A DNA stretch of 37,319 nucleotides from Porphyromonadaceae bacterium (GTDB taxonomy: Bacteria; Bacteroidota; Bacteroidia; Bacteroidales; Porphyromonadaceae): positions 1-37,319 of the forward strand of contig JAUMYV010000014.1 of NCBI GenBank assembly GCA_030528445.1, given 5' to 3'. Shown here piece after piece: positions 1 through 9,095 of the stretch (positions are counted from its first letter, which is position 1; the number at the start of each line of letters is the position of its first letter). A program made the position numbers and the translations under genes. Below the pieces are notes generated by a model, which saw nothing but the letters and a program-made list of their open reading frames with translations, had not been told where the DNA came from and ran no database searches.

Positions 1-2
1 AT

Positions 3-497
3 GGTTGCAAGAAGAAGGACGAGCCTCAGCGAAAACTCGATCCTAACGCTAAGATCACCATCCAGATTACCGATGCTGGATTAAGAGCTAAGGGGAGCTA
101 CTCCAAAACCAAGGAGGAGTGCCTGCAGAGGCTTGAGATCATCAAGGGCGTCAATCCAGAGGGTTATACCTACACCTACTCCATAACGGAGCAGATGAAG
201 GACTACAAGAAGCTCCAAATCAAGATGTGGGGCGATGCCATCATTGACCCTAGGGATAACAGCATCAACCCTAACTTCATCAAAAGCAGGGATGTCGTGT
301 TTGTAGATCCTAGGATCCCCTCCGATACGCTTGGCTATATCCCTAATGCCGTCTTGGAGGCGGCATATCAGAAAATCAAGGCTGCTCACGAGGCAGGCAA
401 TTACGAGGAGGTATATAGGCTCTTTTTGGAGTCCTACACCGCCATCCCCTGTACGGGCGAAGAGTATAGGCAGCTCCAAGCCGAGGGGCGCAACTAG
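3..497 (+). CDS. Putative lipoprotein, 5' end cut by the window edge
   Basis: The reading frame is open from base 3 and ends with TAG at 495-497, giving about 164 residues. The first residues read GCKKKDEPQ, which looks like a lipobox Gly-Cys followed by a charged tether, so the signal peptide probably lies just outside the window. An internal ATG at 195 would give only 100 residues and would discard the Gly-Cys, so I prefer the longer frame. The rest is soluble and mixed alpha/beta in character, with an alpha-helical C-terminal part around AYQKIKAAHEAGNYEEVYRL that resembles a single TPR-like helix pair. I do not recognise the family. It converges on the tail operon with a strong hairpin between them. 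It could be a prophage cargo gene such as a surface or exclusion lipoprotein, or the first host gene. Confidence 0.6.
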   Translation, partial: GCKKKDEPQRKLDPNAKITIQITDAGLRAKGSYSKTKEECLQRLEIIKGVNPEGYTYTYSITEQMKDYKKLQIKMWGDAIIDPRDNSINPNFIKSRDVVFVDPRIPSDTLGYIPNAVLEAAYQKIKAAHEAGNYEEVYRLFLESYTAIPCTGEEYRQLQAEGRN

Positions 498-525
498 CTA
501 ATCCAATCATCGCATCTTCATCTAT

Positions 526-553
526 GAGGGGCAGGGCTTAGGCTCTGCCTCTC
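526..553. terminator. Bidirectional terminator hairpin
   Basis: A 12-bp stem (526-537 with 542-553, two G-U pairs) closed by a TTAG loop lies between the converging lipoprotein gene and the tail gene. No long T-run follows on either strand, but its position between two convergent stops makes transcription termination the natural role. Confidence 0.6.
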
Positions 554-558
554 TTGCG

Positions 559-3500
559 TTATCGATTATCGCCAAATAGTACATAGCTAAAGGCGTTGGG
601 GTAGGCACTCCCACTCTCACCCGAAAACGTCACCCTTACCTTAAAGGAGTAGGGCTGCAGGTCGAAATACCCGATCACATCTCGGCTGTCCTGAACCGTT
701 AGCTGAGGGATATAGTCCGAGTGACCAACTGAGTGGTACACCGTATAGGTGTTGTCGGAATTACGGGTAACGACTGCTTCATTGCGACCCTGCCTATTGA
801 CCTTGGCTCCCCATGAGGCGAGCACCTGCCCATCACGATTGACTCTGCCTGCCGCCAGCACGCCTGGCATATTGGTCTTGCCATACAAATCCACGAATAC
901 ATCGTCATCCTCTGATCGTGGATGGAGCATAAGGATGCGGTCGAGGCCGTACATGACGGATAGGCCATGCTCGCCGATGGAGATGGACTCTGCGCTGGTG
1001 ATAAGGTCTCCGTCTGCCTCCATTCTACCAACATCCACATCGGCCTTAGTCATCCCTCCACGGGAAGAGGCATAGCACTGCACTTGCAAGCTATATGACG
1101 CGCCTACCTCTAGTCCATTGACCGTCATATCGATATTGAGCACATGTCGCTTCGTCTCGATCTGATACAGCCATCCCGTCTCTAGCAGATGACCTCCTAC
1201 ATACTTCTGCTGATCTCCTCGGACTAGATGCACATGCACTGTAAGAGATATCCCCGAGCGAGCACTGATGCGAGATCCAGCGGACATATTGATCTTCCCC
1301 TTGATCTTCATCGATGATTTTTTAGCAACGATAGGATTACTGATATATAGAGCATTCCCGTTCTTGCCGCTCCCTGATACTGATTCGCCCATGCCTCGCC
1401 ACGTCATCGATCGCTCGTAGGTGACATAGCCATACTTGTTGGGGTTGGAGGCCAATAAGTCTCTTATATTGGTCGATCCACCGCCTAAGATGAGGTACGG
1501 CGCATAATCTTGACCATCGCTGTAGCAGAGGAGCGAGCCATCTGAGGAGCGAGCTTGCATCTGCCCCATGTACACACGCCCCAACTTGTCCGCCCAGAAG
1601 GCACGACGCTCGGTGCTCGTGAACGCATCTTGCACGCCGAGGGCAAGCATGGGGTCTGATCCAGTAGCTCGACCATTGAGATAGGTGGATACCTTACCAG
1701 CCTGATCTCTCAAGGCGAGGATGGTGGAGAGGATGAGCCCTCCTTGTATATCTGTGGAGTCGGAGAGGGCACGACGCAGGTAGCTTAGGCTCTCATCTAT
1801 GGCATCGGGGGTCTGCCCGAGGTCTTGCCAGCCATTGTCGATCGAGGGGTAGCTAGAGGTAGCTCCCGATCCTGTCCATAGCCAGAGGTGACCGTCATAC
1901 TCGTACTGGTCGTAGGGATAGGCGATGCTGTGTCGCCACTCACCCTTGGGGTATGGTAGTCTCTGCTCACTACGCCCGTCGGAGCTCTGTATGGATAGCT
2001 GTCCAGAAATATAGGCGTTGCGCAGCACTGCGCCACTGCCATACAGCCTCCCCCATGGCTCAAGGCTCATATCATCGAGGTTGCCTAGCACGCCCGTGAT
2101 GTGCTGCGCCTCGATGTCCCAGCCCGTCAGCCCGTCATACTGGATGATGACGTTATTGCGCACCACGGTCGCTCTCTGACGGCGGCTATCGCTATTGCTC
2201 CCCACCTGCGCCAGATGCATCCCCACCCGAGGCTCGGTAGAGCCTTCCGCCAGAGAGTACCAGTGGTAGCCCTGCTGATCGATATAGTAGACACGTAGCT
2301 TGCAGACCTGAACGCCTGATGCCGTGACCCACTTACCGATGCAGGCATCTCCGACCTGCAGGGAGGAGATCTCGCCCTCTTCGAGGCGGGGGCGGAAGTA
2401 CCGCCCACCATTACTACCGACCTCGTCCACTACGGCCGTCCCCGAAGAGAAGTAATGCTCGCCGTCGAGGATGGTGATGCGGTTTTTTCGGAGCTCGTCT
2501 ACCTCCAATGAGCCTGCAATCTTGAGGTTGCGCATATAGGCATCTCCATTGGGGCGGATGAGCCAGCCTAGGAGCCCCTCCACACGCTCAGCAGAGCCGA
2601 TGGCGTGAGCCGTGTAGTCGTCCTGATCCTTGCGCAGGGCTGTGCGGTAGAGCGTGCTGAGCGTACGCAGGGCGGAGAGGACGTTGTACTCCGATGGGTC
2701 GGCCGAGTCCCATGACTTGAGGATGGTGGGTAGGGTGGCTTGGGTCTCCTGATAGGCAGCCTTGAGGTCTTGCATCCCGCCCTCTAGCTGGGCGACACGT
2801 CCGATGTCCACCGTGTAGGTCATCTCCAAGTCCATATCCGTGGGCAGGAGGACTGATCGGCTGATGGCAGTGATGCGAGAGGCGTGCAGGCCACCAGAGC
2901 GGGAGAAGAGCTGTGCATCCTGCAGGGTAATCCTGCGCCCGAGGCTTAGGCGGATGCTGTGCTCCTCGAGGTGGATATAGTCGGTATGTGCCTTATAGAT
3001 GGAGGTATCTTGGCTGATTTTCTCGATCCACTTCGTCGCCTCGGTCTGCAGCTCCTGCTCTGCCCTGGTAATGTATTCTTGGGGCATCCTCATATTGTAG
3101 GGGATGTACTTATCCCCGACCTTGGGGATGAGTAGCCCCGAGGGGATGACCTGATTGTCGTAGGGGCGCTGGGCGATGATCTCCCACTCCTGTGAGGAGG
3201 CATGCCAGTTGGCTTCGAAGTCTCGCCCATTGAGCTCCCCGCTCTGCCAGACGAGGTGCAGCGTGAGCCCTTGGATCTGATAGGTGCTGGGGCTGAAGGG
3301 TAGACCGCTATCCTTGACGTAGTAGACGGGATAGGGCTTGCCGTCCTCGCTCGTACGCTGCTCGTGGCGCACGGCAGTGACCGTGCCCGTATAGCGTGGG
3401 TAGATGTGCGAGAATGCACCCTCCTCACTCTGCTCGATAATCCCCAGGTGGGTGTTGCGCTCTAGGTAGCCCTTGCCCCCCGGCAGTTGCAGGCGACTGT

Positions 3501-4173
3501 GTCCATATTGCGAGGGGATGATATTGCGTCGTGACCCAAGGGGATAGAGGCGGGTGAAGTGCTTGGCCGTACTATTCGGTAGGCGTGTGATCCCCGAGGA
3601 GAGACCATTGCGATACCCGAGGGTAATGGGCTGACCATGTTCGCAGCGAGAGAGGTTGATGGTGCGCCCCTCGATCCACCATTCGGTGTCGTAGGCCTTG
3701 GCGATCTCGCCCAGAGCCTCGAGGCAGTACTTATTGCGGTACTCGATATTACGGCTCTCGCCTTGGATGACCGTCCCCACCGTCCAGTCGCTTGTCCCCG
3801 TGATGCGATTGGCATTATCCACGATGAGGCGGATATGTTCGGCGGGGCGTGCATCGAGTGCGAAGTCTAGCTCTGGTGTCTCTTGGGCAGGCTTGATAAC
3901 CTTGGCATGTCGCAATAGCCCCGAACTATCCGACAGCCGAAGGGCATAGCGATACTGCAGCGTGGAGATCATCTCTGGCTGGTAGGCCTCGAGGGCATAG
4001 TATCTAGTCCCCTCGTAGTCGGCATAGTCGCCCACCTGCACCTCCACATAGCTGGGGAGGATGCAGGAGAGGGTCAGGGTACTCTCTCCCATGAGCCTCG
4101 AGGTACATCGGTCAGCGCTGGATGGGGCGATCTCTAGGCGGAGGCTACCATCCTTGGCGTATAAGCGTATCAT
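559..4173 (-). CDS. Large tail tip protein (Tal / baseplate-hub-like, minor structural protein)
   Basis: The product has 1204 residues and is the last gene of the leftward tail operon, directly after the tape measure and a Dit-sized protein, which is the usual place for a siphovirus tail-tip hub. The first ~450 residues (MIRLYAKDGSLRLEIAPSS onward) have the mixed beta character of prophage tail endopeptidase or Tal proteins. The region around 550-760 is beta-rich with repeated glycine-containing turns (DGEHYFSSG, GSNGGRYF). The C-terminal ~350 residues look like a beta-rich distal domain ending FGDNR and could contact the receptor. No transmembrane segment or signal peptide is seen. There is no separate fibre gene in view, so this protein may also carry host recognition. 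Function is inferred from position and size, and no catalytic motif was identified. Confidence 0.7.
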   Translation of the reverse strand: MIRLYAKDGSLRLEIAPSSADRCTSRLMGESTLTLSCILPSYVEVQVGDYADYEGTRYYALEAYQPEMISTLQYRYALRLSDSSGLLRHAKVIKPAQETPELDFALDARPAEHIRLIVDNANRITGTSDWTVGTVIQGESRNIEYRNKYCLEALGEIAKAYDTEWWIEGRTINLSRCEHGQPITLGYRNGLSSGITRLPNSTAKHFTRLYPLGSRRNIIPSQYGHSRLQLPGGKGYLERNTHLGIIEQSEEGAFSHIYPRYTGTVTAVRHEQRTSEDGKPYPVYYVKDSGLPFSPSTYQIQGLTLHLVWQSGELNGRDFEANWHASSQEWEIIAQRPYDNQVIPSGLLIPKVGDKYIPYNMRMPQEYITRAEQELQTEATKWIEKISQDTSIYKAHTDYIHLEEHSIRLSLGRRITLQDAQLFSRSGGLHASRITAISRSVLLPTDMDLEMTYTVDIGRVAQLEGGMQDLKAAYQETQATLPTILKSWDSADPSEYNVLSALRTLSTLYRTALRKDQDDYTAHAIGSAERVEGLLGWLIRPNGDAYMRNLKIAGSLEVDELRKNRITILDGEHYFSSGTAVVDEVGSNGGRYFRPRLEEGEISSLQVGDACIGKWVTASGVQVCKLRVYYIDQQGYHWYSLAEGSTEPRVGMHLAQVGSNSDSRRQRATVVRNNVIIQYDGLTGWDIEAQHITGVLGNLDDMSLEPWGRLYGSGAVLRNAYISGQLSIQSSDGRSEQRLPYPKGEWRHSIAYPYDQYEYDGHLWLWTGSGATSSYPSIDNGWQDLGQTPDAIDESLSYLRRALSDSTDIQGGLILSTILALRDQAGKVSTYLNGRATGSDPMLALGVQDAFTSTERRAFWADKLGRVYMGQMQARSSDGSLLCYSDGQDYAPYLILGGGSTNIRDLLASNPNKYGYVTYERSMTWRGMGESVSGSGKNGNALYISNPIVAKKSSMKIKGKINMSAGSRISARSGISLTVHVHLVRGDQQKYVGGHLLETGWLYQIETKRHVLNIDMTVNGLEVGASYSLQVQCYASSRGGMTKADVDVGRMEADGDLITSAESISIGEHGLSVMYGLDRILMLHPRSEDDDVFVDLYGKTNMPGVLAAGRVNRDGQVLASWGAKVNRQGRNEAVVTRNSDNTYTVYHSVGHSDYIPQLTVQDSRDVIGYFDLQPYSFKVRVTFSGESGSAYPNAFSYVLFGDNR

Positions 4174-4191
4174 AATCGTATTATAATGTCA

Positions 4192-4644
4192 TTAGAATTG
4201 TGGTTGTGGCTCTCTTAGCTTAATGGTCATCGAGGCTCCGATGAGCGTGTCGGACAGCCCTGTGAGCTGCTTGTAGTCGGAAGTTCCAAGGTAGAGCATC
4301 CGATAGGTCGTCCCCAGCTCTGGCAGCCTAACCTGCAGCCAGCCCGAGCGGAGCAGCTGCAGGAAGCCTCGATACTTGGCCGAGAAGCTATCCTTGGGGG
4401 CAAGGATACCCACCTGCAGGCTCACCTCACGAGGCTCTAGCTTGGGGGCTATGGCGGCAGGCAGTCGCTCGCCGTCCTCCTCATCATAGCTGATAGACTT
4501 GACGGCCTTGACGCTGGCAGGCTTGAGCAGGGCGGAGTAATTCTTGGTCTCGCCCGCGGTCTCCTCTAGGAGGAAGACTCCATACCTTGTCCACATATCC
4601 TGCTCATTGATGAAGAGCAGGCCACTAAGATTGATCTGACTCAT
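4192..4644 (-). CDS. Dit-like / phage tail accessory protein
   Basis: This 150-residue soluble protein lies one base from the tape-measure stop and 18 bases before the tail-tip gene, the classical slot for a distal tail protein (Dit) in siphoviruses. The sequence is predominantly beta, with phrases such as VSLQVGILAPKDSF and TYRMLYLGTSDY, consistent with a galectin-like or tail-tube-like fold, but I see no diagnostic motif. It is shorter than many Dit proteins. In several Bacteroidota prophages a protein of this size holds the same position. An alternative is a tail-tube-related connector. The start at 4644 gives MSQINLSGLLF with no competing upstream ATG before the preceding stop. Confidence 0.5.
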   Translation of the reverse strand: MSQINLSGLLFINEQDMWTRYGVFLLEETAGETKNYSALLKPASVKAVKSISYDEEDGERLPAAIAPKLEPREVSLQVGILAPKDSFSAKYRGFLQLLRSGWLQVRLPELGTTYRMLYLGTSDYKQLTGLSDTLIGASMTIKLREPQPQF

Positions 4645-4645
4645 A

Positions 4646-7600
4646 TTACTTGATGGTTACCCCGTCTCGGCGCATCAGCTGCAGCTCCTGCAGGATGCCA
4701 GAGATGGGAGCAGTATTGGTGATGATCTGATTGAGGCCGTCGAGCACCCCCGAGAGGTCGGCCGTAACGCTACGCATCTGGTCGTCTATGCTCGCCCAGT
4801 GCATCTGTCCGCTTGTGAAGAGTCCCTCGAGCTTGGTGCCCTGCTCCTGCGTCAAGGCCGAGAACGCTCCAGACTTAGCCTGCTGGGAGGCTTGATCTGA
4901 GGACAGACCAGCCTCACGTATGGCCTGAACACCTGCCTCTGTCGCTGCCTTAGCCGAGGGGAGTATCTGCTTGAGGTTGTCGATAAGTCCCTTGGAGAGC
5001 TTGGTGACCTCTGAGACGAGGTTGGCAGGATCGGCCGTCTCATAGGTCTTCTTGAGCTTCTGCCGATAGTTCTCGAACTGCTCCTTGAAGAAGGAGGCGA
5101 AGATCGATTGCTTCAGCAGCCCCTCGAGGATCTGCCCGACATCCTCAGCGAATAGCTGCATAGCGTCTCCGCCCTCCTTGATTGAGGTCAATAGCGCGTC
5201 GGTCATCGAGGAGCCGAGCGAGCCGAAGGTGCTGGACAAGTAGTCGTCGAATGCCTTAGAGGCTTCCTTGGCGACCTCTGTCGTCTCCAGCAAGCCCTCC
5301 AGACGCTTCTTGTCCTCATCACGCATCTTGCGCGTAGAGAGGATCTGCTTGAGCATGACGGTGTCCAGCTCCCCATTGGCATCGATGAGCTTGGGGTAGA
5401 CATCCAGCAGAGAGGAGTAGACATCCTCACCCTTGCCCCAGCCGAATAAACCAGTCTTACGATGCCCCGTAACGACAGACGTCTGAGAGAGGAGCCCAAT
5501 GCCCTTACGGTAGGCCTCTATCTGCTTGTCGAATAGCCCCGTCCAGCCATAGAGCATATAGGAGGCTTGGTTGCGTGGGTCGTCTCCCTTGAGCTGCTCT
5601 CGTAGCTGACGCTGAGCGTCGGCATAGACCTTTAGAGCCTCTCGAGCCTTGACGATCTGATCTGAGCCGAAGGGGGTTGTCGCCTGCTCGGCCAAGAGAC
5701 GGGTGCGTAGCAGGGCAAGCTGGTATTGCCGCTCGTACTCTAGTTGCGCCTCGTGTACCTGCTTGAGGGCATCTCGGTGTGCCTGCTCGGCCTTGCTAGC
5801 CATAGAGACGATAGAGGCAATGCCCTTGATAATGTTCTGCGCACCGCCGAGGATGTCCCCCGACATGATCTGTCCTACGCCAGCAGCCGCAGACCCCAAG
5901 CCTGCGAGCGTGTCGGCAAGGACGGAAATATTGTCCGAGAGCTCATTGTCGCCGAAGAGGTCACCTAGGGACTGTCCGAGTTGCTTGAGATGTGGGGCAA
6001 TCTCAGTAACGGCTGTGCCAATCTGAGCAATCCCCTTACCGATGGACTCTTTACCCCCCTTTTTGATCTTCTCGATGCCTTCTGCCCAAGCATCGAATAG
6101 CCCCTCGAACGGACTACGTGAGCCGATCTCACGCTTGAGCGACTTGACGCCCTGCTCCAGCTCCTTGATGCCCTGAGGGTCGTCCTTGATGGTGCGCAGC
6201 TTGGCCGCTGAGATACCGTTGCGCGCCTGCAAGGCCTCGGCGGGTGTGGTCTTGAGGTACTCAATGAGCGCTTCCGTCTCGGTGATGATACGCTTGATCT
6301 CGGCCGAGGACTTCTCGGCGGCATCCTCATAGAGCCGTGCGAGGGTGGAGGTCACCTCCTCGGTAGCGTCGGCCTCCTCTCGGTCGATCATCTGCAGGGC
6401 TTGCTTGCGCAGACGTCCAGCCTCGTCTATGGCAGCCTGCACCTCTGCTTGATTGCCCTGAGTCTGCCCAGCACGTAGCTTGGCCACATCACGGGCATAC
6501 TCCTGCTCAACGGCCTTGCGCTTGGCGGCGAAATCCCTAAACTTACCCAGGTACTCCTGCCACTGCTTGGCCTCCTCGTCGTCGATAGCCTTGAGGCGCG
6601 CAGCCTTGGCCTCATCATTAGCGGCAAGCTCGGCCTCTGTCAGCACCTTGACGCTCATCTCCTGCCCCTCAGGCACCTTGGCACCGTGCTCTCGTAGCTT
6701 GGCAATCATGGCTAGACGCTCTCGCCCAATCTCCTTGATTTTCTCCTTCTCTTCTCGCCACTCAAGCTCGACCTGGGCGCGCTCCTTATCCTTGCCTTCT
6801 TTCATCTTTTCGATACCCACGGAGGCGATATAGGCTTCTCCACGGGAGGTCGAGGCGGCTAGAGCTTTCGCCGTCTCATCGATCAGCTGTTGGCGTTGCT
6901 TATGCTTGCGCTGCACCTCCTCGGCCTTACGTTTCTCTGTTTCACGCTTGCGCTGCTCGGACTCGGGGTCTTGGTAGTCTGGATTACCCCCCAAGCCTCC
7001 TAGGTGGTGTTTCTTGGAGACCTGTCCGATTTCTTCATACAGAGCTTCAACCTGATCAAGGATGCCCTTCTTGACCTCTTGGGCGGCCTTGAGCTCCCTA
7101 TTTTTCTTCAGCAGCGGGATGTTGTATCCCGCATCTCTGATGTTGAACTTATCCGTCCATGAGGCATAGTGCTCCTCTGGTGTCGCCTCAATCTTGGCCA
7201 CCTTGGCATCTGCCTCTACTGCCTTATTGATGAGGCTCTGAGCCTTGGCCTGCAAGAAGAGCACATGCACATAGGCCTCTAGCTTGCCCTTGAGCACGTC
7301 GTACCACTGGGATAGATTTTCATAGTACCCGAAGGTCGAACCATAGGTCTGGTTGAGTTCCTCGACCTTACGCCGCTCCTCATCCTTACTACCCTTGAAC
7401 CTCTCGATAGACTTGATGGTCTCTTCAAGCTCCACGCGAGCCTTGAGGGATTGGGCTCTCCCCTCCTTCTCCGCCTCGATACGCTCCTCGAGGGTGCGCC
7501 GTGCCTCTTCCTGTGCATCGACATACTTATTGTACCAGACGATGGCAGCTGTAATAGCCGCCGACAGTCCTAGTGTGAGCGTAGACATGAGCAGCTTAGC

Positions 7601-8377
7601 TGATGCTGTAGATATCCCGAATGCTACAGCTAGTCGGGTATTGGCTACCGTCAGTAGAGTATTAGCCTTAGCCAAGACCACCGTTGAGAAGGCCGACGAC
7701 CTGTTGATGGCATCAAGCGCCTGCTGAACCCCGAGGGTAATGGCCATGACAGCCTGCAGGCGCGTCTGGATGCGCTGTAGCTCCTCACTCTCGCCAGCAA
7801 AGAGCCCCATCACACCCGTGACGGCCGTGAAGCCTCCCACAAGCCCTTGGAGTCCCGAAGTCACCCCAGCGAAGCCCGAGTTATCGTGGGCAAGGGCGTT
7901 GGTCTCCTGACGCACATCACCGAGGGCGTCAGTAATCTCCGCCGCACGCTTGGCCATCTCCTGATATTCCTCGCTGGCATCTTGGCCTGCGATCTTGAGC
8001 TTGGCCATCTCCTGCACAAGCTCACGCTGCTCTCTAGTGAGGCTACGCACCGATTGGCTCGTCTTGTCGTAGGACTCACGCAGGGCATCTAGACGCACGC
8101 GCTCCTCCCCGAGAGCCTTACGTGCTGCGCTCAGGTCGGCCTCTAGCTCCGCTTTACGGCTACCAGCGGGGATCTTGCGCATCTGTTGCTCCATCTGCTT
8201 GATGTCCTTGGTCATCTGACGGATATTGCCCTGAGCCTCAGACATGCCTGCCTTGATGGCCTTGCCTGCTTCCTTAGCGTCTGTGCCGAGGGTCTTGATA
8301 CTCTTACCTGCCTGCTTGGCTTGGGCAGAGATGCCATCCTTGAGGATGTATTCGACTTCGATTGGTCTTATTGCCAT
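4646..8377 (-). CDS. Tail tape measure protein
   Basis: The product has 1243 residues and sits between the tail assembly chaperones and the Dit-like protein. The first ~160 residues are strongly helical and charged, typical of coiled coil (for example KQMEQQMRKIPAGSRKAELE). Two hydrophobic stretches follow at about 170-195 and 250-281 (LGLSAAITAAIVWYNKYV). Another long Lys/Glu/Ala-rich coiled region spans about 470-700, and a glycine/alanine-rich hydrophobic patch is seen near 810-880. This mix is characteristic of tape measure proteins, which set tail length and may enter the host envelope. A tape measure of this size together with no sheath gene supports a long non-contractile tail. Confidence 0.9.
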   Translation of the reverse strand: MAIRPIEVEYILKDGISAQAKQAGKSIKTLGTDAKEAGKAIKAGMSEAQGNIRQMTKDIKQMEQQMRKIPAGSRKAELEADLSAARKALGEERVRLDALRESYDKTSQSVRSLTREQRELVQEMAKLKIAGQDASEEYQEMAKRAAEITDALGDVRQETNALAHDNSGFAGVTSGLQGLVGGFTAVTGVMGLFAGESEELQRIQTRLQAVMAITLGVQQALDAINRSSAFSTVVLAKANTLLTVANTRLAVAFGISTASAKLLMSTLTLGLSAAITAAIVWYNKYVDAQEEARRTLEERIEAEKEGRAQSLKARVELEETIKSIERFKGSKDEERRKVEELNQTYGSTFGYYENLSQWYDVLKGKLEAYVHVLFLQAKAQSLINKAVEADAKVAKIEATPEEHYASWTDKFNIRDAGYNIPLLKKNRELKAAQEVKKGILDQVEALYEEIGQVSKKHHLGGLGGNPDYQDPESEQRKRETEKRKAEEVQRKHKQRQQLIDETAKALAASTSRGEAYIASVGIEKMKEGKDKERAQVELEWREEKEKIKEIGRERLAMIAKLREHGAKVPEGQEMSVKVLTEAELAANDEAKAARLKAIDDEEAKQWQEYLGKFRDFAAKRKAVEQEYARDVAKLRAGQTQGNQAEVQAAIDEAGRLRKQALQMIDREEADATEEVTSTLARLYEDAAEKSSAEIKRIITETEALIEYLKTTPAEALQARNGISAAKLRTIKDDPQGIKELEQGVKSLKREIGSRSPFEGLFDAWAEGIEKIKKGGKESIGKGIAQIGTAVTEIAPHLKQLGQSLGDLFGDNELSDNISVLADTLAGLGSAAAGVGQIMSGDILGGAQNIIKGIASIVSMASKAEQAHRDALKQVHEAQLEYERQYQLALLRTRLLAEQATTPFGSDQIVKAREALKVYADAQRQLREQLKGDDPRNQASYMLYGWTGLFDKQIEAYRKGIGLLSQTSVVTGHRKTGLFGWGKGEDVYSSLLDVYPKLIDANGELDTVMLKQILSTRKMRDEDKKRLEGLLETTEVAKEASKAFDDYLSSTFGSLGSSMTDALLTSIKEGGDAMQLFAEDVGQILEGLLKQSIFASFFKEQFENYRQKLKKTYETADPANLVSEVTKLSKGLIDNLKQILPSAKAATEAGVQAIREAGLSSDQASQQAKSGAFSALTQEQGTKLEGLFTSGQMHWASIDDQMRSVTADLSGVLDGLNQIITNTAPISGILQELQLMRRDGVTIK

Positions 8378-8379
8378 GG

Positions 8380-8619
8380 TTACTTCTTAATCGTGGTGCA
8401 TTGGGCGAGGAACCCCATAAGGCCACCACGCTTGCCTTGGGGTCTCTTTTTCTTTTCCTCTCGCTCCTGCTTGCTCAGGTAGCGAGGGGCATCTTGGAGC
8501 ATCATGACCAGCGTCTGGCTATTGACGCGCCAGAGGATGTGATGCAGGCTCCAGCCTGTGGCCGAGGCTATCTGCCAGAGCACGCCGAAGGGGCTATGGC
8601 TACTCTCATAGCTTAACTC
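8380..8619 (-). CDS. Tail assembly chaperone, downstream (T-like) segment, probably read by -1 frameshift
   Basis: This frame is open from 8766 to 8380, but its upstream half is only a shadow of the previous gene and no well-placed start codon exists for the lower half. In the preceding chaperone frame the last codons are ATG GGG AGT TAA. Slipping back one base on the GGG run (8617-8623, T GGG GAG) enters this frame, giving a fusion of about 238 residues. The added 79 residues contain a helical region with conserved-looking tryptophans (LWQIASATGWSLHHILWRV) followed by MMLQDAPRYL and a very basic tail. The layout copies the lambda G/GT pair, a long upstream frame then a short -1 extension just before the tape measure. 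Confidence 0.6.
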   Translation of the reverse strand, partial: ELSYESSHSPFGVLWQIASATGWSLHHILWRVNSQTLVMMLQDAPRYLSKQEREEKKKRPQGKRGGLMGFLAQCTTIKK

Positions 8620-9095
8620 CCCATCTCCTGTTGGCTCAGCCTTAGAGGATTGCGAGCCTCTAAGTATCTGATAATAGTCCGAAAAGACTGCGTGCCGAGC
8701 AGGCTGATATAGCCTAGGGTGATGGCAAGGATATGCTCCTCTCGAGCCCTCCAGCGGATGATCCACGAGAGGGGCTTATAGAGCAGCCTGCCTGAGAGGT
8801 AGCCCGTAAGGATACACAGAGCGATGAGCTCGCTGAGGGTCTTGCCATGGACGGCCAGAAAGACTGCTTGCTCGCTCGGGGTCATCGCCTCGATCTGCTC
8901 ATAGGTCACACCCAGCTCGAGGAACTTACGTGTGACCCTGATCTGTCCGCCAAGGGTGGGGCGTCGGGTGCGCAGGCGTAGCTCGATGGGCTTGCCGATC
9001 AAGGGGAGCTTAATACGACATAGAGGCAGAGACACGCCTGCATCAAGCAGGGCATCCGCTGCCTCTATCATCGCAGGATCATGCAGTGTCGCCAT
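8613..9095 (-). CDS. Tail assembly chaperone (G-like)
   Basis: The start is placed at 9095 (MATLHDPAMIEA), where the ATG overlaps the tail-tube stop by one base (TAATG); the 16 residues of open frame upstream are shadow. The 160-residue product lies between tail tube and tape measure, the normal site of the tail chaperone that coats the tape measure during assembly. It is helical with short hydrophobic stretches (LSELIALCILTGYLSGRLLY), which could also suggest a membrane protein, but the context and the downstream frameshift extension favour a chaperone. It ends in the GGG-containing slip site described for the downstream frame. Confidence 0.55.
   Translation of the reverse strand: MATLHDPAMIEAADALLDAGVSLPLCRIKLPLIGKPIELRLRTRRPTLGGQIRVTRKFLELGVTYEQIEAMTPSEQAVFLAVHGKTLSELIALCILTGYLSGRLLYKPLSWIIRWRAREEHILAITLGYISLLGTQSFRTIIRYLEARNPLRLSQQEMGS

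Noticed and set aside
81-479. 132-codon leftward frame opposite the lipoprotein gene
   Set aside because: It is antisense to a frame with lipoprotein features and has no independent support.
559-4173. Diversity-generating retroelement acting on the tail tip, as in some Bacteroides transposable phages
   Set aside because: No reverse transcriptase gene and no template/variable repeat pair was seen in the window; it could lie beyond the left edge but cannot be supported.
8380-8766. Independent 128-codon gene starting at 8766
   Set aside because: Its first ~49 codons are the shadow of the chaperone frame; the lower part is better explained by a -1 frameshift.
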